Counted from the stretch's first letter, positions 34,659 to 45,376 are shown. The stretch: DNA of 64,000 bases from Ensifer sp. LC11 (GCF_001695835.1 NZ_MBSO01000067.1:124001-188000), one strand, 5' to 3'. Numbers and translations: made by a program. The notes: a model not told the origin generated them from the letters alone.

Positions 34659-35795
34659 TCAGCGGCCGGACCAGCGCTCCAGAATCTCCGCGGTCTTGAT
34701 CGCCCCGTTAAGATCCAGCGGCGGGACACTTGGCCTTGGCCGCGCCAGCATCGCCGATACATCACGCGCCAGCCGCTCGGGCGTCACCTCCGCCTCCGGC
34801 AACACCCCGGCAAGGCCGAGTTTTTCGAGCCTTGCCGCACGGGTCGACTGCTCCGTCTCGCCCCCGGCGACAAAGGGAATGAGCAGGGATGCGCATCCGG
34901 CACGGAAGATATCGCACACCGTGTTGTATCCGGCCTGGGACACGGACAGCCGGGCGCCCGAAAGCAGGCTCGCAAAATCCTTGCGGAAACGGAACAGTTG
35001 TACGCTTCCGGCGGCTGCGGCCGCAAAGGCGTCGTAATCGTCCTGCGGCAGGTTTGGCCCGGTGACCAGGCACCATTGCAGCTCCTGCGGCAACAGTTCG
35101 GCGGCCTGCAACGCGGCACCAATCAACTCCTTGCCGACAGCGCCACCGCCAGCAGAGACCAGGACGTCGAACCTTTCCGCCGGAGGTTCCGGTGCCGTTC
35201 CCGCCACGAGACCCGTATAAGCGATCTTGCCCTCGATCTCGGCGGCATAGGGGTAGGTCTCCTCGAGGCGTGCGAAGGCCGGATCGCCATGCACGAGCAC
35301 GAGGTCGAAATGCGCCTTGACCACGTCGAGGGTTTCCTCGGCGCGCCCGGGCTTTGTCCGCTCTTGCAGGATATCGCGCAGCGACGCAGCGACGAGCGGC
35401 CGCGGTTTCTTCTTTTCGATCACCTCGAGCAACGGCATCAGCTCGAAACGCATCTGGCGCCGCCCGAAGGGGAAAGCTTCGAAGATGACGATATCCGGAT
35501 CGCACGCCTCGAACGCCTCGATCAGGAGGTCGCGGCGCCTTTCCTTGAACGCATCGCTCACCGGAATTCCTTCGCTGTCGGCAAGCCCGGAAAACCCTTT
35601 GTCGCCGGCAAGCACAGGCGGCAGGGCCACATGCTTCACATCAGGCCCCGGGAAACCCGGCACAGGGTTTCCGCCGGTCACGACAGTGACATCGAACCCT
35701 CTGGCGGCAAGCGCGCTTGCGATCCGGCTCGCCCGCGCCAGGTGGCCGATGCCCAACAGATGCTGGACATAGAAGAAGATACGGCGCGCGCCCAT
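34659..35795 (-). CDS. MurG-like glycosyltransferase (GT28-type, GT-B fold)
   Basis: 378 residues from the ATG at 35795, chosen because GGGGAG is well spaced and the upstream gene ends there (TGATG overlap). The N-terminus RRIFFYVQHLLGIGHLARAS matches the G-x-GH-x-R pattern of MurG-type enzymes. The donor domain has VLVSAGGGAVGKELIGAAL and the acceptor/donor hinge SQAGYNTVCDIFRAG with PFVAGGETEQSTRAARLEKL. It is a paralogue of the product of 37044-38261. The GT4 gene between them makes this a three-enzyme unit. Confidence 0.85.
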   Translation of the reverse strand: MGARRIFFYVQHLLGIGHLARASRIASALAARGFDVTVVTGGNPVPGFPGPDVKHVALPPVLAGDKGFSGLADSEGIPVSDAFKERRRDLLIEAFEACDPDIVIFEAFPFGRRQMRFELMPLLEVIEKKKPRPLVAASLRDILQERTKPGRAEETLDVVKAHFDLVLVHGDPAFARLEETYPYAAEIEGKIAYTGLVAGTAPEPPAERFDVLVSAGGGAVGKELIGAALQAAELLPQELQWCLVTGPNLPQDDYDAFAAAAAGSVQLFRFRKDFASLLSGARLSVSQAGYNTVCDIFRAGCASLLIPFVAGGETEQSTRAARLEKLGLAGVLPEAEVTPERLARDVSAMLARPRPSVPPLDLNGAIKTAEILERWSGR

Positions 35796-37039
35796 CAGGA
35801 GGCTCCCCATTCTCTGGCAAACAGGTCAGCGAGCTGATTGATGCTGGTGTGATGGTCGAATTGCCGGCGAACCTTTTCCTCCGCCGCATCCCCGAGCCGG
35901 TGACGAAGGACGGGGTCACGGATGAGCTGTTCGAGGGCGGCCGCGAGTGCCTGCGGGTCCTCCGGCGGAACGACACGGCCGTTTTCGCCATCGTCGAGAA
36001 GTTCCGGCACCCCGGAAACGGCCGTCGAGACGCAGGCCAGCCGCTGGCTCGACGCTTCGACCAGCACATTCGGCAGGCCGTCGCGATCGCCGTCGGCCGT
36101 AATCCGGCAGGCAAGCGCGAAGATGTCGCTTGCCCGATAGCGCGCAAGCACATCGGTCTGGTCGAGCGCGCCTTTCCAGGCGACCCGATCCGAAACACCG
36201 AATTCGCTGGCCAGCAGCTTGAGCTTGCCCGTCAGCTCGCCGGCACCGATATGCTCGAACCGCCAGTGCAGATCTCGCGGCAGCAGCGAGAGCGCCTTCA
36301 GCAGCACGTCGTAGCCCTTCTTGCCGACGGCGCGGCCGACACTGACGATACGGACCGGATCGGACGGATCGGACCCATTGCGGTCGGAGTGTTTGCCCTC
36401 GAAACGGGGAAAACGATCGAGGTCGAGGCCATGGTAGCTGAGATGCACCCTTGCCTTCTCGGTCGTGAGGCTCTTCAAATGCTCGTAGCCCATCCGCGTA
36501 CAGGTCACGGTCCAGCGCGCGCGCCCGAGCTTTTCGGAAAGCTCCCAGTCTGGCGAGGTCCAGATGTCCTTGGCATGCGCCGAGCAGGTCCAGGGCGTGC
36601 CGGCAATCACGCTGGCATAGGCCGTCACCGAAGCTGGCGTGTGAATGAAATGCGCGTGCAGCCAGCGCGGATCACCCGGCCATTCGGAGGCCAGCACCAA
36701 GGCCTGCCCGAACCGGCGAAAGCGGTTGCGGCTGAAGTCGCGTCCAAGATCCCTGAGGAAAAACCCGAAAGCCGGCCAGAACCCGGCTTTTGGCACGGAT
36801 CGGATGAACGCGCGCAGCACCCGCAGCGGTTCCTCATGCAGATATTCCGGCAAATAGTGCACGTCGGCGCGGATCTCATCGTGCACCGGATGGCGCTTGC
36901 CATCGGTCGGACGCCTGAGCGCGATCAGGACGAGATCCAACCCGGCCCGTTCGAGGCCAAGCAGTTCTTGCGCGATGAAGGTTTCTGAAAGACGCGGATA
37001 GCCCTTCAGCACGACTGCAATCTTGCGGTCTGTCGGCAA
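35795..37039 (-). CDS. Glycosyltransferase family 4
   Basis: 414 residues. Opens VVLKGYPRLSETFIAQELLG, the form seen in colanic-acid WcaL-type and related GT4 enzymes; LHAHFIHTPAS and the nucleotide-sugar domain VRIVSVGRAVGKKGYDVLLK follow. The usual E-x7-E motif is seen as DGDRDGLPNVLVEASSQRL, with Asp at the first acidic position. Flanked by two MurG-like genes (1-bp overlap downstream, 4-bp gap upstream), so the three probably act in sequence on one glycan. Confidence 0.9.
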   Translation of the reverse strand: MPTDRKIAVVLKGYPRLSETFIAQELLGLERAGLDLVLIALRRPTDGKRHPVHDEIRADVHYLPEYLHEEPLRVLRAFIRSVPKAGFWPAFGFFLRDLGRDFSRNRFRRFGQALVLASEWPGDPRWLHAHFIHTPASVTAYASVIAGTPWTCSAHAKDIWTSPDWELSEKLGRARWTVTCTRMGYEHLKSLTTEKARVHLSYHGLDLDRFPRFEGKHSDRNGSDPSDPVRIVSVGRAVGKKGYDVLLKALSLLPRDLHWRFEHIGAGELTGKLKLLASEFGVSDRVAWKGALDQTDVLARYRASDIFALACRITADGDRDGLPNVLVEASSQRLACVSTAVSGVPELLDDGENGRVVPPEDPQALAAALEQLIRDPVLRHRLGDAAEEKVRRQFDHHTSINQLADLFAREWGAS

Positions 37040-37043
37040 TGCT

Positions 37044-38261
37044 TCAGCTCGATTTCTTCACAATGTTGAGGTGTTCGCTCGATGGCCGGTCGAGCCACTT
37101 GCCTACGATTTCGGAGATATGCACCAGACCTTCAAGCCGCAGGCCATTGGCGCTGCTTTTCGATGGCGGGGCGCGGTAGGGCAGCGCCTTCAGCGCCGCC
37201 GCAAAACGCAGCGGATCTTCCGCTTCGTTCGGCAACAACATCTCGATGAGCCCCAGCTCGGCTGCGCGGCGCGCCCGGATCAGTTGCTCCTCGCGCGGCT
37301 GGATACGCGGCACAATCAGGGCCGGCTTGTCGAAGGAAAGAATTTCGCAGTAGGTGTTGTAGCCACCCATGGCGACGACGCCCTTGGCGCCGGCGATGAG
37401 TTCTTCCATGCGATTGTCGAATTCGATGATCTTGATAAACGGGATCTTGCTGCCCTTGCGGATCAGCTTCTCCCGCTTTTTGACCGGCATATAGGGCCCG
37501 AGCACGATCAGGGCATTATGCCTGAGCTCGGGATCCTGCTGATAGGCGTGGATGACATCGTGGATCAGGTCCGCACCGTCGCCGCCGCCACCGGTCGTGA
37601 CGAGGATGTAGTCGCCTTGCGGCTTGTGGCCGGGCAATTCCTCCCGCGGAACGCTGCGCTGCAGGAAGCCGACGAAATTCATCCGGTCGCGTACGGCCGG
37701 CGGTACGTCGAGCTCGGTCAGGGGATCGTAGAAGTCCGGCGGACCATAGACCCAGATCGTATCGTAGTATTGCTCGATCTTGCGCATCGTATCGCGCCGC
37801 TTCCATTCCGCCTCGAGCAGGTGGGGCGCATCCATGACCTCCCGCAGGCCGAGCACCAGCGTCGTGCCATGCGCCTTCAGATAGGTCAGCGTCTCCTCCA
37901 CCTCGCCGCGCAGACCCATGGGCTCCTTGTCGACGATGAAGATGTCGGGCTTGAAGGTCTCGGCCGTATGGCGAATGATCGCCTGGCGCATCTTCAATGT
38001 CTCATCCAGCTCGATGTGGCGGTCGAGTGAGGTATAGTCGCCGTTGTGCAGCTTGATGACGCTCGGGATTTTTACGAAATCCACGCGCGCGCGGTAGTCG
38101 AAAGCGCCGGCGATGGTTGCGCCGGAAATGATCAGGATGTTCAAACCGCGATAGTCTTCCACCAGCGAATGCGCGATCGTGCGGCAACGCCGGAGGTGTC
38201 CGAGCCCGAACGTGTCATGGCTATACATGAGGATCCTGGCATCTTCAAAACGCCGCATCAT
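37044..38261 (-). CDS. MurG-like glycosyltransferase, second paralogue
   Basis: 405 residues from ATG 38261, with AAAGG eight bases upstream. ILMYSHDTFGLGHLRRCRTI repeats the MurG-like opening of the 34659-35795 product. The C-terminal domain has YILVTTGGGGDGADLIHDVI and AMGGYNTYCEILSFDKPALI, the MurG signature that holds the nucleotide-sugar. Leads the three-gene glycosyltransferase unit. Some MurG-like proteins of this type act on lipid-linked or secondary-metabolite acceptors; the acceptor here is unknown. Confidence 0.85.
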   Translation of the reverse strand: MMRRFEDARILMYSHDTFGLGHLRRCRTIAHSLVEDYRGLNILIISGATIAGAFDYRARVDFVKIPSVIKLHNGDYTSLDRHIELDETLKMRQAIIRHTAETFKPDIFIVDKEPMGLRGEVEETLTYLKAHGTTLVLGLREVMDAPHLLEAEWKRRDTMRKIEQYYDTIWVYGPPDFYDPLTELDVPPAVRDRMNFVGFLQRSVPREELPGHKPQGDYILVTTGGGGDGADLIHDVIHAYQQDPELRHNALIVLGPYMPVKKREKLIRKGSKIPFIKIIEFDNRMEELIAGAKGVVAMGGYNTYCEILSFDKPALIVPRIQPREEQLIRARRAAELGLIEMLLPNEAEDPLRFAAALKALPYRAPPSKSSANGLRLEGLVHISEIVGKWLDRPSSEHLNIVKKSS

Positions 38262-38331
38262 GCAAGGAACCTTTCGCTCAGGGTGCAATGAACCGTTTCA
38301 CGCCGACCGCTTGCCGGCGTCAATTCGGGCT

Positions 38332-39507
38332 TCATTTGTAGGGATCGGCCGCGTCACGCAACCCATCTCCCAAGAAGTTGAACGCCAAAATCACAAGAAT
38401 GACCGGAATTGTGGGAAATAGGAGCCAGGGATAAAAGGCAATGACACTGACACTTTTTGCCTCGGTTAACAGAATGCCCCAACTGGTGATGGGCGGCCTG
38501 AGGCCAAGGCCGAGGAAGCTAAGCGCCGTCTCGCCCAGGATCATGCCCGGGATCGAGATCGTGGCGGTTGCAATCAGATGCGACATGAAACCTGGAACGA
38601 GGTGCCGGCCGATGATGCGGCTGCTCTTCGCACCCATCAGCTGCGCGGCAAGGACGTAGTCCTCTTCGCGCAAAGCCAGCAATTTCGAGCGCACCGCGCG
38701 CGCGAGACCGGTCCAGTCCAAAAGCCCGAGGATGATGGTGATCGCCAGATAGATCAGGATCGGACTCCAGGTCGCAGGCATGATCGCGGCGAGCGACAGC
38801 CAGAGCGGAATGCTCGGGATCGATTGCAGCACCTCGATCACGCGCTGGACGATGAGATCGAAGACGCCGCCGTGATAACCGGCAAGGCCGCCGATGACGA
38901 TACCAAGCACGAAGCTGACGGTAATGCCGAGCAGGCCGATTGTCAGCGAGATCCGGGCTCCGTAGATAACGCGCGACAGCACGTCGCGGCCGAGCCGGTC
39001 CGTCCCGAGCAGGAAGAGCTGACCGTCCTTTGCCGGACAGGCAAGATGCACATTGCTCTCGAACAGGCCCCAGAAGCGATAGCTATCACCACGGCAGAAG
39101 AAGCGGATCGGCTCCACGTCCGTGACATCGTCGGCATAGTTGCGCTTCAGTGTGTCCATATCCAGCGTCATGGTTCGGCCATAGACGAAGGGCCCCACGA
39201 ACTTGCCCTCGTGGAACAGGTGCACCGCCTGCGGCGGGGCGTAGATGTAATCCATGTTGCGGGTATGCAGGTTATAGGGCGCCAGGAACTCGCTGATGAC
39301 GATCATCAGATAGAGTGCCGCCAGGAAGACGCCGGAAACGAGCGCCAGCCGGTGACGACGGAACTTCCACCACATCAGGCGAAGCTGAGAGGCCTGGTTG
39401 ACGCGCACCTGTTCGTCCGTCATCGCCTCGACAGAGTAGGGATCGAACGGGGCGGTCGAAACGTAGTGCGGCAGGGGCTCGCCGGGCGCCGGAAGAAATG
39501 ACGTCAC
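38332..39507 (-). CDS. ABC transporter permease, DppC/YejE type
   Basis: 391 residues, longer than a standard DppC because of an N-terminal cytosolic tail and a ~90-residue periplasmic insert after TM1 (between FLAPYNLHTRNMDYIY and FLLGTDRLGRDVLSR). BPD_transp_1 features are GTDRLGRD, the EAA loop VLAAQLMGAKSSRIIGRHLV and SFLGLGLRPPITSWG. Inserts of this kind are typical of YejE-like and some sugar-type (AgpC-like) family-5 permeases. Last gene of the uptake operon 38332-44294; its start overlaps the preceding gene by 4 bp. Confidence 0.9.
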   Translation of the reverse strand: MTSFLPAPGEPLPHYVSTAPFDPYSVEAMTDEQVRVNQASQLRLMWWKFRRHRLALVSGVFLAALYLMIVISEFLAPYNLHTRNMDYIYAPPQAVHLFHEGKFVGPFVYGRTMTLDMDTLKRNYADDVTDVEPIRFFCRGDSYRFWGLFESNVHLACPAKDGQLFLLGTDRLGRDVLSRVIYGARISLTIGLLGITVSFVLGIVIGGLAGYHGGVFDLIVQRVIEVLQSIPSIPLWLSLAAIMPATWSPILIYLAITIILGLLDWTGLARAVRSKLLALREEDYVLAAQLMGAKSSRIIGRHLVPGFMSHLIATATISIPGMILGETALSFLGLGLRPPITSWGILLTEAKSVSVIAFYPWLLFPTIPVILVILAFNFLGDGLRDAADPYK

Positions 39508-40502
39508 TTGGTGCTCCTGCCTTGCAGGCGAATTCGAGGATCGAGAATGGCGAGCGCGATATCGGAGATCAGCACGCCGATCACCGTCAGAAAGGCGAGG
39601 AACATCAGGAACGAACCGGCAAGGTACATGTCCTGGCTCTGCAAGGCCTTGATCAGCATCGGGCCTGTGGTTTCGAGCGACAACACGATCGCGGTAATTT
39701 CCGCACCGGAAATGATCGCCGGCAGGATGGAGCCGATATCGGAAATGAAGAAGTTCAGCGCCATGCGTAGCGGATATTTGAGCAGGGTGCGCGTCGGCGA
39801 TAGCCCCTTGGCGCGCGCCGTCACGACATATTGCTTCTGCAGCTCATCCAAAAGATTGGCGCGCAGGCGCCTGATCATGCCGGCGGTGCCCGCCGCGCCG
39901 ACGATGATGACAGGGATCCAGATGTGTTCGAGGATCGATTTCGCCTTGGCCCAGCTCATCGGTTCGGCCAGATATTTCTGGTCCATCAGATGACCGATCG
40001 AGATCCCGAACCAGATGTTGGCGAAATACATCAGAATCAGCGCCAGCATGAAATTCGGGATGGCGATGCCGATCAGACCCATCAGCGACAGGCCATAGTC
40101 GCCCCAGCTGTATTGATGGGTCGCCGAATAAAGGCCGATCGGAAAGGCGATCAGCCAGGTGAAGATGATGGTGACGAAGGACACGAGTATCGTCAGCCAA
40201 AGCCGGTCGCCGACGACGTCACCGACCGGCAGCTCGTACTCGAAGGAATAGCCGAAGTCGCCCTGCAGCATGCCGCCAACCCAGTGAATGTAGCGCAGCA
40301 CCGGCGGCTGATCGAAACCGTACTCCTTGCGGAGCGCCTCGATCTGCTCCATGTCGACGCCTTCGCCCTGCGCCTTGATCTCGGCGATGTAGCTCTCGAA
40401 GTAGTCGCCGGGCGGCAGCTCGATAATGGTGAAGACAAGAGCGGAAATGATGAGCAGGGTCGGAACCATCGCCGCGATACGCCAGAGAATATAACGCAGC
40501 AT
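39504..40502 (-). CDS. ABC transporter permease, DppB/YejB type
   Basis: 332 residues from ATG 40502, one base after the stop of the binding-protein gene (TGACATG arrangement). DppB-like opening RYILWRIAAMVPTLLIISAL, LPPGDYFESYIAEIK, and the EAA region VVTARAKGLSPTRTLLKYPL near residue 235. The segment QPPVLRYIHWVGGMLQGDFG is the usual first periplasmic loop. Partner of the permease at 38332-39507. Confidence 0.9.
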   Translation of the reverse strand: MLRYILWRIAAMVPTLLIISALVFTIIELPPGDYFESYIAEIKAQGEGVDMEQIEALRKEYGFDQPPVLRYIHWVGGMLQGDFGYSFEYELPVGDVVGDRLWLTILVSFVTIIFTWLIAFPIGLYSATHQYSWGDYGLSLMGLIGIAIPNFMLALILMYFANIWFGISIGHLMDQKYLAEPMSWAKAKSILEHIWIPVIIVGAAGTAGMIRRLRANLLDELQKQYVVTARAKGLSPTRTLLKYPLRMALNFFISDIGSILPAIISGAEITAIVLSLETTGPMLIKALQSQDMYLAGSFLMFLAFLTVIGVLISDIALAILDPRIRLQGRSTK

Positions 40503-40503
40503 G

Positions 40504-42405
40504 TCAGCCTTCCTGCTCGATCCAGAAAGTATCGGGTTTGTAGACGCCGAAGTAGCACGTGGGATCGAAGCCGTAGAGCGCCGTCTCCGGCACGTTCCTG
40601 AGCTTCTTGGCCACGAGGATCGGCTGTAGCGAGGCGTTGACGATCCCGATCGAGAAGACCTGGTCGGTGTAGATCGACAGCATCCGGCTCCAAATTTCCG
40701 TGCGCTCTGCATCCTCCGCCGAATGACGCCAGCGTTGCAGCAACTCCGTCAGCTCGACGGCGGCCGGCAGGTCCGGGGCCTGGCCCATTTCGCCATGTGA
40801 CAGGTAGTTGAGCCCCCAGACCGGCCACTGCAGCTGGTCGTCGGCAGTCGGTGCAAGCTGCCCGGGGTTCATGCTGGCATTCGGGACGCCGTTATCGATC
40901 CCGAACCACATCGACATAATGATCTCGCCGCCGACGGCCCGGCTGCGGAACGTGTCACGCTGCGACGTGCGGATGAAAAGCGATATCCCGACTTTCTGCC
41001 AATAGTCGGTGATGAGCTGCAGCACATCGGTTTCGAGCGTGCTTTCGCCGGCAGTCTCCACGACGATCTGTGCGGCACGGCCGTCGGAGAGAATGCGAAT
41101 GCCGTCGCTGCCTTTCTTGGTGAGACCCGCTTCGTCGAGCAGCGCACTCGCCTGCTCCGGATCGTGGGCGACCCAGGCGCTGGCATATTCGGGGCGGAAG
41201 AGCGGGCTGTCGGGCAGAACCGTGTCGGCGCTTTCCTTGGTCAATCCGTAGAAGACCGCCTTGTTGATCTCTGTACGGTCGATGGCGAGTGAGAGCGCGC
41301 GACGAACCCGCACATCCTGAAGCAGCGCCCGCCAGACAGCGTCCGAGCAATTGAGGTTGGGAAGAAGTGCCAGGCGCGAGCCTTGGGTCTTCTTCCAAAG
41401 CAGAACCTTGACCGGATAGCGCTTCTCGGAATCCTTGAGGAATGTGTAGTCGATAAAATCGACACCGGTCGCCTGCAGATCGCTTTCGCCCGTACCGGTC
41501 TTGGCCGGGATCAGCGCGGACGAGCTGACGTTGAGCACGAACTTGTCGATATAGGGAAGCTGCAGACCGTTCTCGTCGACACGGTGATAGTAGGGATTGC
41601 GTTCGAAAACGAACTGTTCGGCCGGCAGTGGCGTCGTGTTGCGCCAGGGATCAAGCGTCGGCAGGTCCGGGTTTTCAGGACGATAGGAGCGGGCCATGCG
41701 CATATGCAGCTGGCTCCATTTCTTGACACGCTCCTCCTTCATCAGGGCCTTGAGCTTGTCTTCTTCCTGGTACTTCTCGTGGAACTGCTTGAGGTAAGCC
41801 GAAGGCATTGCCACCACCAACGGCTGGGGGCCGGCGAGCTTCTGCAGGAAGTCCGGATTGGGCGTCGACCAGGAATAGCGCACGGTGCGTTCGTCGATGA
41901 TCTCGAACTTTCCGGCTTCGCCATCCATCACGAGTGCGGTCGGCAGCCCCGCAGGCGTGAGCTTCTCGTTGTTGAGAACATCGTCCCAGCAATAGCGGAA
42001 GTCTTCCGACGTCAATGGGCTGCCGTCGGACCACTTGTGCCCTTCCCGGATATGGAAGGTAAAAATGCGGTCCTCGACTGCCTCGTAGCTTTCAAGCACA
42101 TCCGCTTCGATTTTCAGCATTTCGTCATAGCCGACCAGCCGGGCATAGCCGTAGATGGTCATCAGACGAATGTCCTTGGCGCTGCCGATGATCATCTGCA
42201 CCACGCCGCCGTGCTTGCCGGGTTGACGGCCCATGGCGGCGACATTGATGACGCGCGGCGTCTTGGGCAGCCGCTCGGCGAGCGGCGGAAGTTTGCCGTC
42301 GGCAATGAGCTTTTCCAGGAAAGCCGGCTCGCTTGCAGCCGCAAACAGCTGTTTTGGAAGGGCCACGGTTGCAAGCAATGCCAGTACAGTTCGGCGGGTG
42401 ATCAT
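40504..42405 (-). CDS. ABC transporter substrate-binding protein, family 5, long form
   Basis: 633 residues, about 100 more than DppA. The N-terminus [17 protein letters not shown] contains a twin arginine followed by a hydrophobic stretch, so export may be by Tat or Sec; the mature protein starts near AAASEPAF. Family-5 landmarks are [20 protein letters not shown] and [20 protein letters not shown]. The long form is typical of YejA-like proteins (microcin C-type peptides) and AgpA-like proteins (alpha-galactosides), so the substrate may be a peptide or an oligosaccharide. Confidence 0.9.
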   Translation of the reverse strand: MITRRTVLALLATVALPKQLFAAASEPAFLEKLIADGKLPPLAERLPKTPRVINVAAMGRQPGKHGGVVQMIIGSAKDIRLMTIYGYARLVGYDEMLKIEADVLESYEAVEDRIFTFHIREGHKWSDGSPLTSEDFRYCWDDVLNNEKLTPAGLPTALVMDGEAGKFEIIDERTVRYSWSTPNPDFLQKLAGPQPLVVAMPSAYLKQFHEKYQEEDKLKALMKEERVKKWSQLHMRMARSYRPENPDLPTLDPWRNTTPLPAEQFVFERNPYYHRVDENGLQLPYIDKFVLNVSSSALIPAKTGTGESDLQATGVDFIDYTFLKDSEKRYPVKVLLWKKTQGSRLALLPNLNCSDAVWRALLQDVRVRRALSLAIDRTEINKAVFYGLTKESADTVLPDSPLFRPEYASAWVAHDPEQASALLDEAGLTKKGSDGIRILSDGRAAQIVVETAGESTLETDVLQLITDYWQKVGISLFIRTSQRDTFRSRAVGGEIIMSMWFGIDNGVPNASMNPGQLAPTADDQLQWPVWGLNYLSHGEMGQAPDLPAAVELTELLQRWRHSAEDAERTEIWSRMLSIYTDQVFSIGIVNASLQPILVAKKLRNVPETALYGFDPTCYFGVYKPDTFWIEQEG

Positions 42406-44294
42406 GGCCGTAACTCCCTTGCATCCACGGAACGGCGTGCCAATACGAAATGGTCGCCGCCGAGATCCGCGGGGATAAGCGTGTCGCCAGCATCATCAGC
42501 ACGGAACTGCGGCCCCCAGCGTCGCATGTCCGATCCTTCACTGTCCTTCAGCCTGTCGAAGTCGAGCTGCCGGTCGAGATCCGGATAGGGAACGGCAGCC
42601 AACAGCGATTTGGTATAGGGATGGACCGGCTTGCGCATCAGCACCTCGCGCGGGGCGAGCTCGACGATGCGGCCGGCGCACATGACGGCGATGCGATCCG
42701 CCATGTAGTCCACGACGGCGAGGTTGTGCGAAATGAACAGGCAGGTCAGCCCCAATTCCTTCTGAAGATCCTTGAGAAGGTTGAGGATTTGCGCTTGCAC
42801 CGAAACATCGAGCGCCGAAACCGGCTCGTCGCAGATCAGCAGTTCCGGCACGAGCGCCAAGGCACGGGCAATACCGATGCGCTGGCGCTGACCGCCAGAG
42901 AAGCTGTGCGGATAGCGGTTGATGAAGCGCTGGTCCAGCCCGACCGCCTGCAGCAGCTCGCGCACGGTCTCGACGCGCGACTTCGCCGTTCCCCGTCCGT
43001 GGATCTCGAGGGGCTCGCTGAGGATGTTCTTGACCGTCATACGCGGCGAAAGCGACGAAACCGGGTCCTGGAAAACCATCTGAATCCTGGATCGCAGCGC
43101 CTTCAGCTCGTCGCCCTGTGCCTTCAGCACATCGATCGGGCCCTCGCCATTGTCGAAGGTCACCGAACCGGTGTCGGGCGTCACCGCACGCATCAGGATC
43201 TTGCTGACGGTTGTCTTGCCGCAGCCGCTCTCGCCGACAAGGCCGAGGCATTCGCCGCGGCGGATATCAAAGCTGACATCATCGACGGCGCGGTGGTACG
43301 AACTCTCACCGCCGCCGAACCACGAGGACTTCCGCGTCCCATAGGTTTTGGAAAGGTTGCTGACGGACAAAAGCACGTCCGGGCCGCCGCGTCGGCCGGC
43401 TGCGGATGTTCCAAGCACCGATCCGGCCTTGACCGGGACTTCGCGCAGGGCCTTGAGGCGTTCGCCGGGCTTCATGTCAAAGTGCGGAACGGCGGCCATC
43501 AGCCCCTTGAGATAAGGATGCTGCGGGTTGCGGAAGATCGCCTCGACCGGCCCCGCCTCGACAATCTGCCCGTGGTAGATCACCACCACCTCATCGGCCA
43601 TATTGGCGACGACGCCAAGGTCGTGGGTGATGAGCAGCATCGCCATGTTGAGCTTCACCTGAAGCTCACGCAGAAGTTTCAGGATCTGGGCCTGCACCGT
43701 CACGTCGAGCGCGGTCGTCGGCTCGTCGGCGATCAGAAGTGCCGGTCGGCAGATCAGCGCCATCGCAATCATCGCGCGCTGACGCATGCCGCCGGAAAGT
43801 TCAAACGGGTACATGTCGTAGGCGCGCTTCGGATTGGCGAAGCCGACATAGCCGAGCAGCTCTTCCGTGCGCGCCCGCCGTTCGGCCTTTTCCGCGTCCG
43901 TGTGAATCTTCAGCACCTCGGAAATCTGGTTTCCGATCGTGTGGAGCGGCGACAGCGACGTCATCGGCTCCTGGAAGATCTTGCTGATGCGCGTGCCGCG
44001 CAGGCTGCGAATTTCGTCCCCCTCCCGCTCCAGCGAGAGCAGGTCGATCGGTTTTGCCGCCGTCCCGGGATCATTGAACAAAATTTTGCCACCAACCCTG
44101 GCGACGTTCGGCAAAATGCCCATCACCGCCTGGCTGATCGCAGATTTGCCGGATCCCGACTCACCGACGAGAGCCGTGACCTTGCCCGGCAGGATTCGGA
44201 AATTCGCATTATTGACGGCTTGCACTTCGCCGCCGAGCACCGAGAATGTGATCCGCAGACCTTCAACTCGAAGCAGGTCCGCCCCAGATGTCAT
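42402..44294 (-). CDS. ABC transporter ATP-binding protein with two nucleotide-binding domains
   Basis: 630 residues: DppD- and DppF-like halves fused, as in YejF. Domain 1: Walker A GESGSGKS (~43), signature [15 protein letters not shown], Walker [13 protein letters not shown]. Domain 2: GESGCGKT (~360), [27 protein letters not shown]. All catalytic residues are intact. First gene of a four-gene operon read towards 38332 (ATPase, binding protein, two permeases), with ATGA overlap to the binding protein. The 122 bp upstream (44295-44416) contain no obvious operator. Confidence 0.93.
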   Translation of the reverse strand: MTSGADLLRVEGLRITFSVLGGEVQAVNNANFRILPGKVTALVGESGSGKSAISQAVMGILPNVARVGGKILFNDPGTAAKPIDLLSLEREGDEIRSLRGTRISKIFQEPMTSLSPLHTIGNQISEVLKIHTDAEKAERRARTEELLGYVGFANPKRAYDMYPFELSGGMRQRAMIAMALICRPALLIADEPTTALDVTVQAQILKLLRELQVKLNMAMLLITHDLGVVANMADEVVVIYHGQIVEAGPVEAIFRNPQHPYLKGLMAAVPHFDMKPGERLKALREVPVKAGSVLGTSAAGRRGGPDVLLSVSNLSKTYGTRKSSWFGGGESSYHRAVDDVSFDIRRGECLGLVGESGCGKTTVSKILMRAVTPDTGSVTFDNGEGPIDVLKAQGDELKALRSRIQMVFQDPVSSLSPRMTVKNILSEPLEIHGRGTAKSRVETVRELLQAVGLDQRFINRYPHSFSGGQRQRIGIARALALVPELLICDEPVSALDVSVQAQILNLLKDLQKELGLTCLFISHNLAVVDYMADRIAVMCAGRIVELAPREVLMRKPVHPYTKSLLAAVPYPDLDRQLDFDRLKDSEGSDMRRWGPQFRADDAGDTLIPADLGGDHFVLARRSVDARELRP

Positions 44295-44416
44295 AGCAGC
44301 ACGCTTCCCTCATTGCTTTTTATCCGCCGCCTCTAAAAAAGACTAGCGCAGCTTCTAAGGGCTGTCCAGCATCGCGGGTTGCAGCCGAGGCTCTACCCAC
44401 GTGCATCTTCAGTCAG

Positions 44417-45367
44417 TTAGGGAGATGGGCACACACCGTCTTTCAACACATCGGCGCAATTCGGTGAACGACGAAAGTCGTCATAAAACAGGGTCCAGTC
44501 GGTTGTGTCGGCCGCCCGATAGGGGCCGAACTTGAAATACTGGTTCTTGCCGAGGCCCTTGTCAGCGTGGCCGACGTGCCCCTTCACCGTGATGACAGGC
44601 TTGCCGTTGGCGAAGAGCTCGATATGCCCCGAGCCGGTGGCACCGGGCTTCGTAAAGATTGCAAAATCGATCCAGCCCGATTTCGGATCGGGCAGCGGGT
44701 TTCCATGTTTGGTAACCGTGATCGCATCGGTGCAGCCATTGAACAGGCTGCCGTCCTCGAGCTTCCAGTTGTCATCAGCGGCAACGAGCATGCGCATCTG
44801 GTTGACGCCGGGCCGTCCCCAGACCGGGATTTCACCCGGCTTGCAGCTTGCCGGCGTACCTTCCGGCCCCATCGTGAGCGGCGCGATATAGTTGGTCTCC
44901 ACCGTCACGAAGAGCTTGCCGGCTTCGAGCCGCAGCGCCAGGAACGGGCTGAAATCGCCCTCTGCCCCGGGATCGATCTCGCGTTTCCATTGAGCGATCA
45001 GATACCTGTGGTCCTCGCTTGGAACCGGATCTGCAAACTTGACGGCGAAGCCGTACCAGACGCCCTGATCATAGGGCACCCGCAGTGCCGTTTTCTCCCA
45101 GATCTCCGCGCGCTCGCTGCAACCGTCGAGCGAATCGGGGCAGGTCGGAACGACGCTCAACTTGAGCGCAGCGTTTCCGGTGCGTTTGACGGAGCCTTGA
45201 AACTCGACCGTGCCGGCGCTCTGCTCGAAATTCTCGCGATAGTAGAGCCCGCCGTCCGGCGCGAAGTTCTGTCCCTCGAAGCCGTCGGAAAGCTTGGTTT
45301 CCCATGGCTGCGCCATCGCGCTCCCGGCCATGGCGATGGAAGCGGCGAAAACGACGGCTCGAAGCAT
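44417..45367 (-). CDS. Secreted polysaccharide lyase of the heparin-lyase-I-like/PL20-like type
   Basis: 316 residues with signal peptide MLRAVVFAASIAMAGSAMAQ. Beta-jelly-roll lyase features: CSERAEIWEK (positively charged strand residues), GVWYGFAVKF, YLIAQWKREIDPG and WTLFYDDFRR near the C-terminus. Five cysteines could form periplasmic disulfides. It should cleave an acidic polysaccharide by beta-elimination, perhaps to trim or release EPS. Family assignment rests on pattern only. Nine bp downstream of the cyclase gene on the same strand, so they are probably cotranscribed. Confidence 0.75.
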   Translation of the reverse strand: MLRAVVFAASIAMAGSAMAQPWETKLSDGFEGQNFAPDGGLYYRENFEQSAGTVEFQGSVKRTGNAALKLSVVPTCPDSLDGCSERAEIWEKTALRVPYDQGVWYGFAVKFADPVPSEDHRYLIAQWKREIDPGAEGDFSPFLALRLEAGKLFVTVETNYIAPLTMGPEGTPASCKPGEIPVWGRPGVNQMRMLVAADDNWKLEDGSLFNGCTDAITVTKHGNPLPDPKSGWIDFAIFTKPGATGSGHIELFANGKPVITVKGHVGHADKGLGKNQYFKFGPYRAADTTDWTLFYDDFRRSPNCADVLKDGVCPSP

Positions 45368-45376
45368 TCTTCCCCC

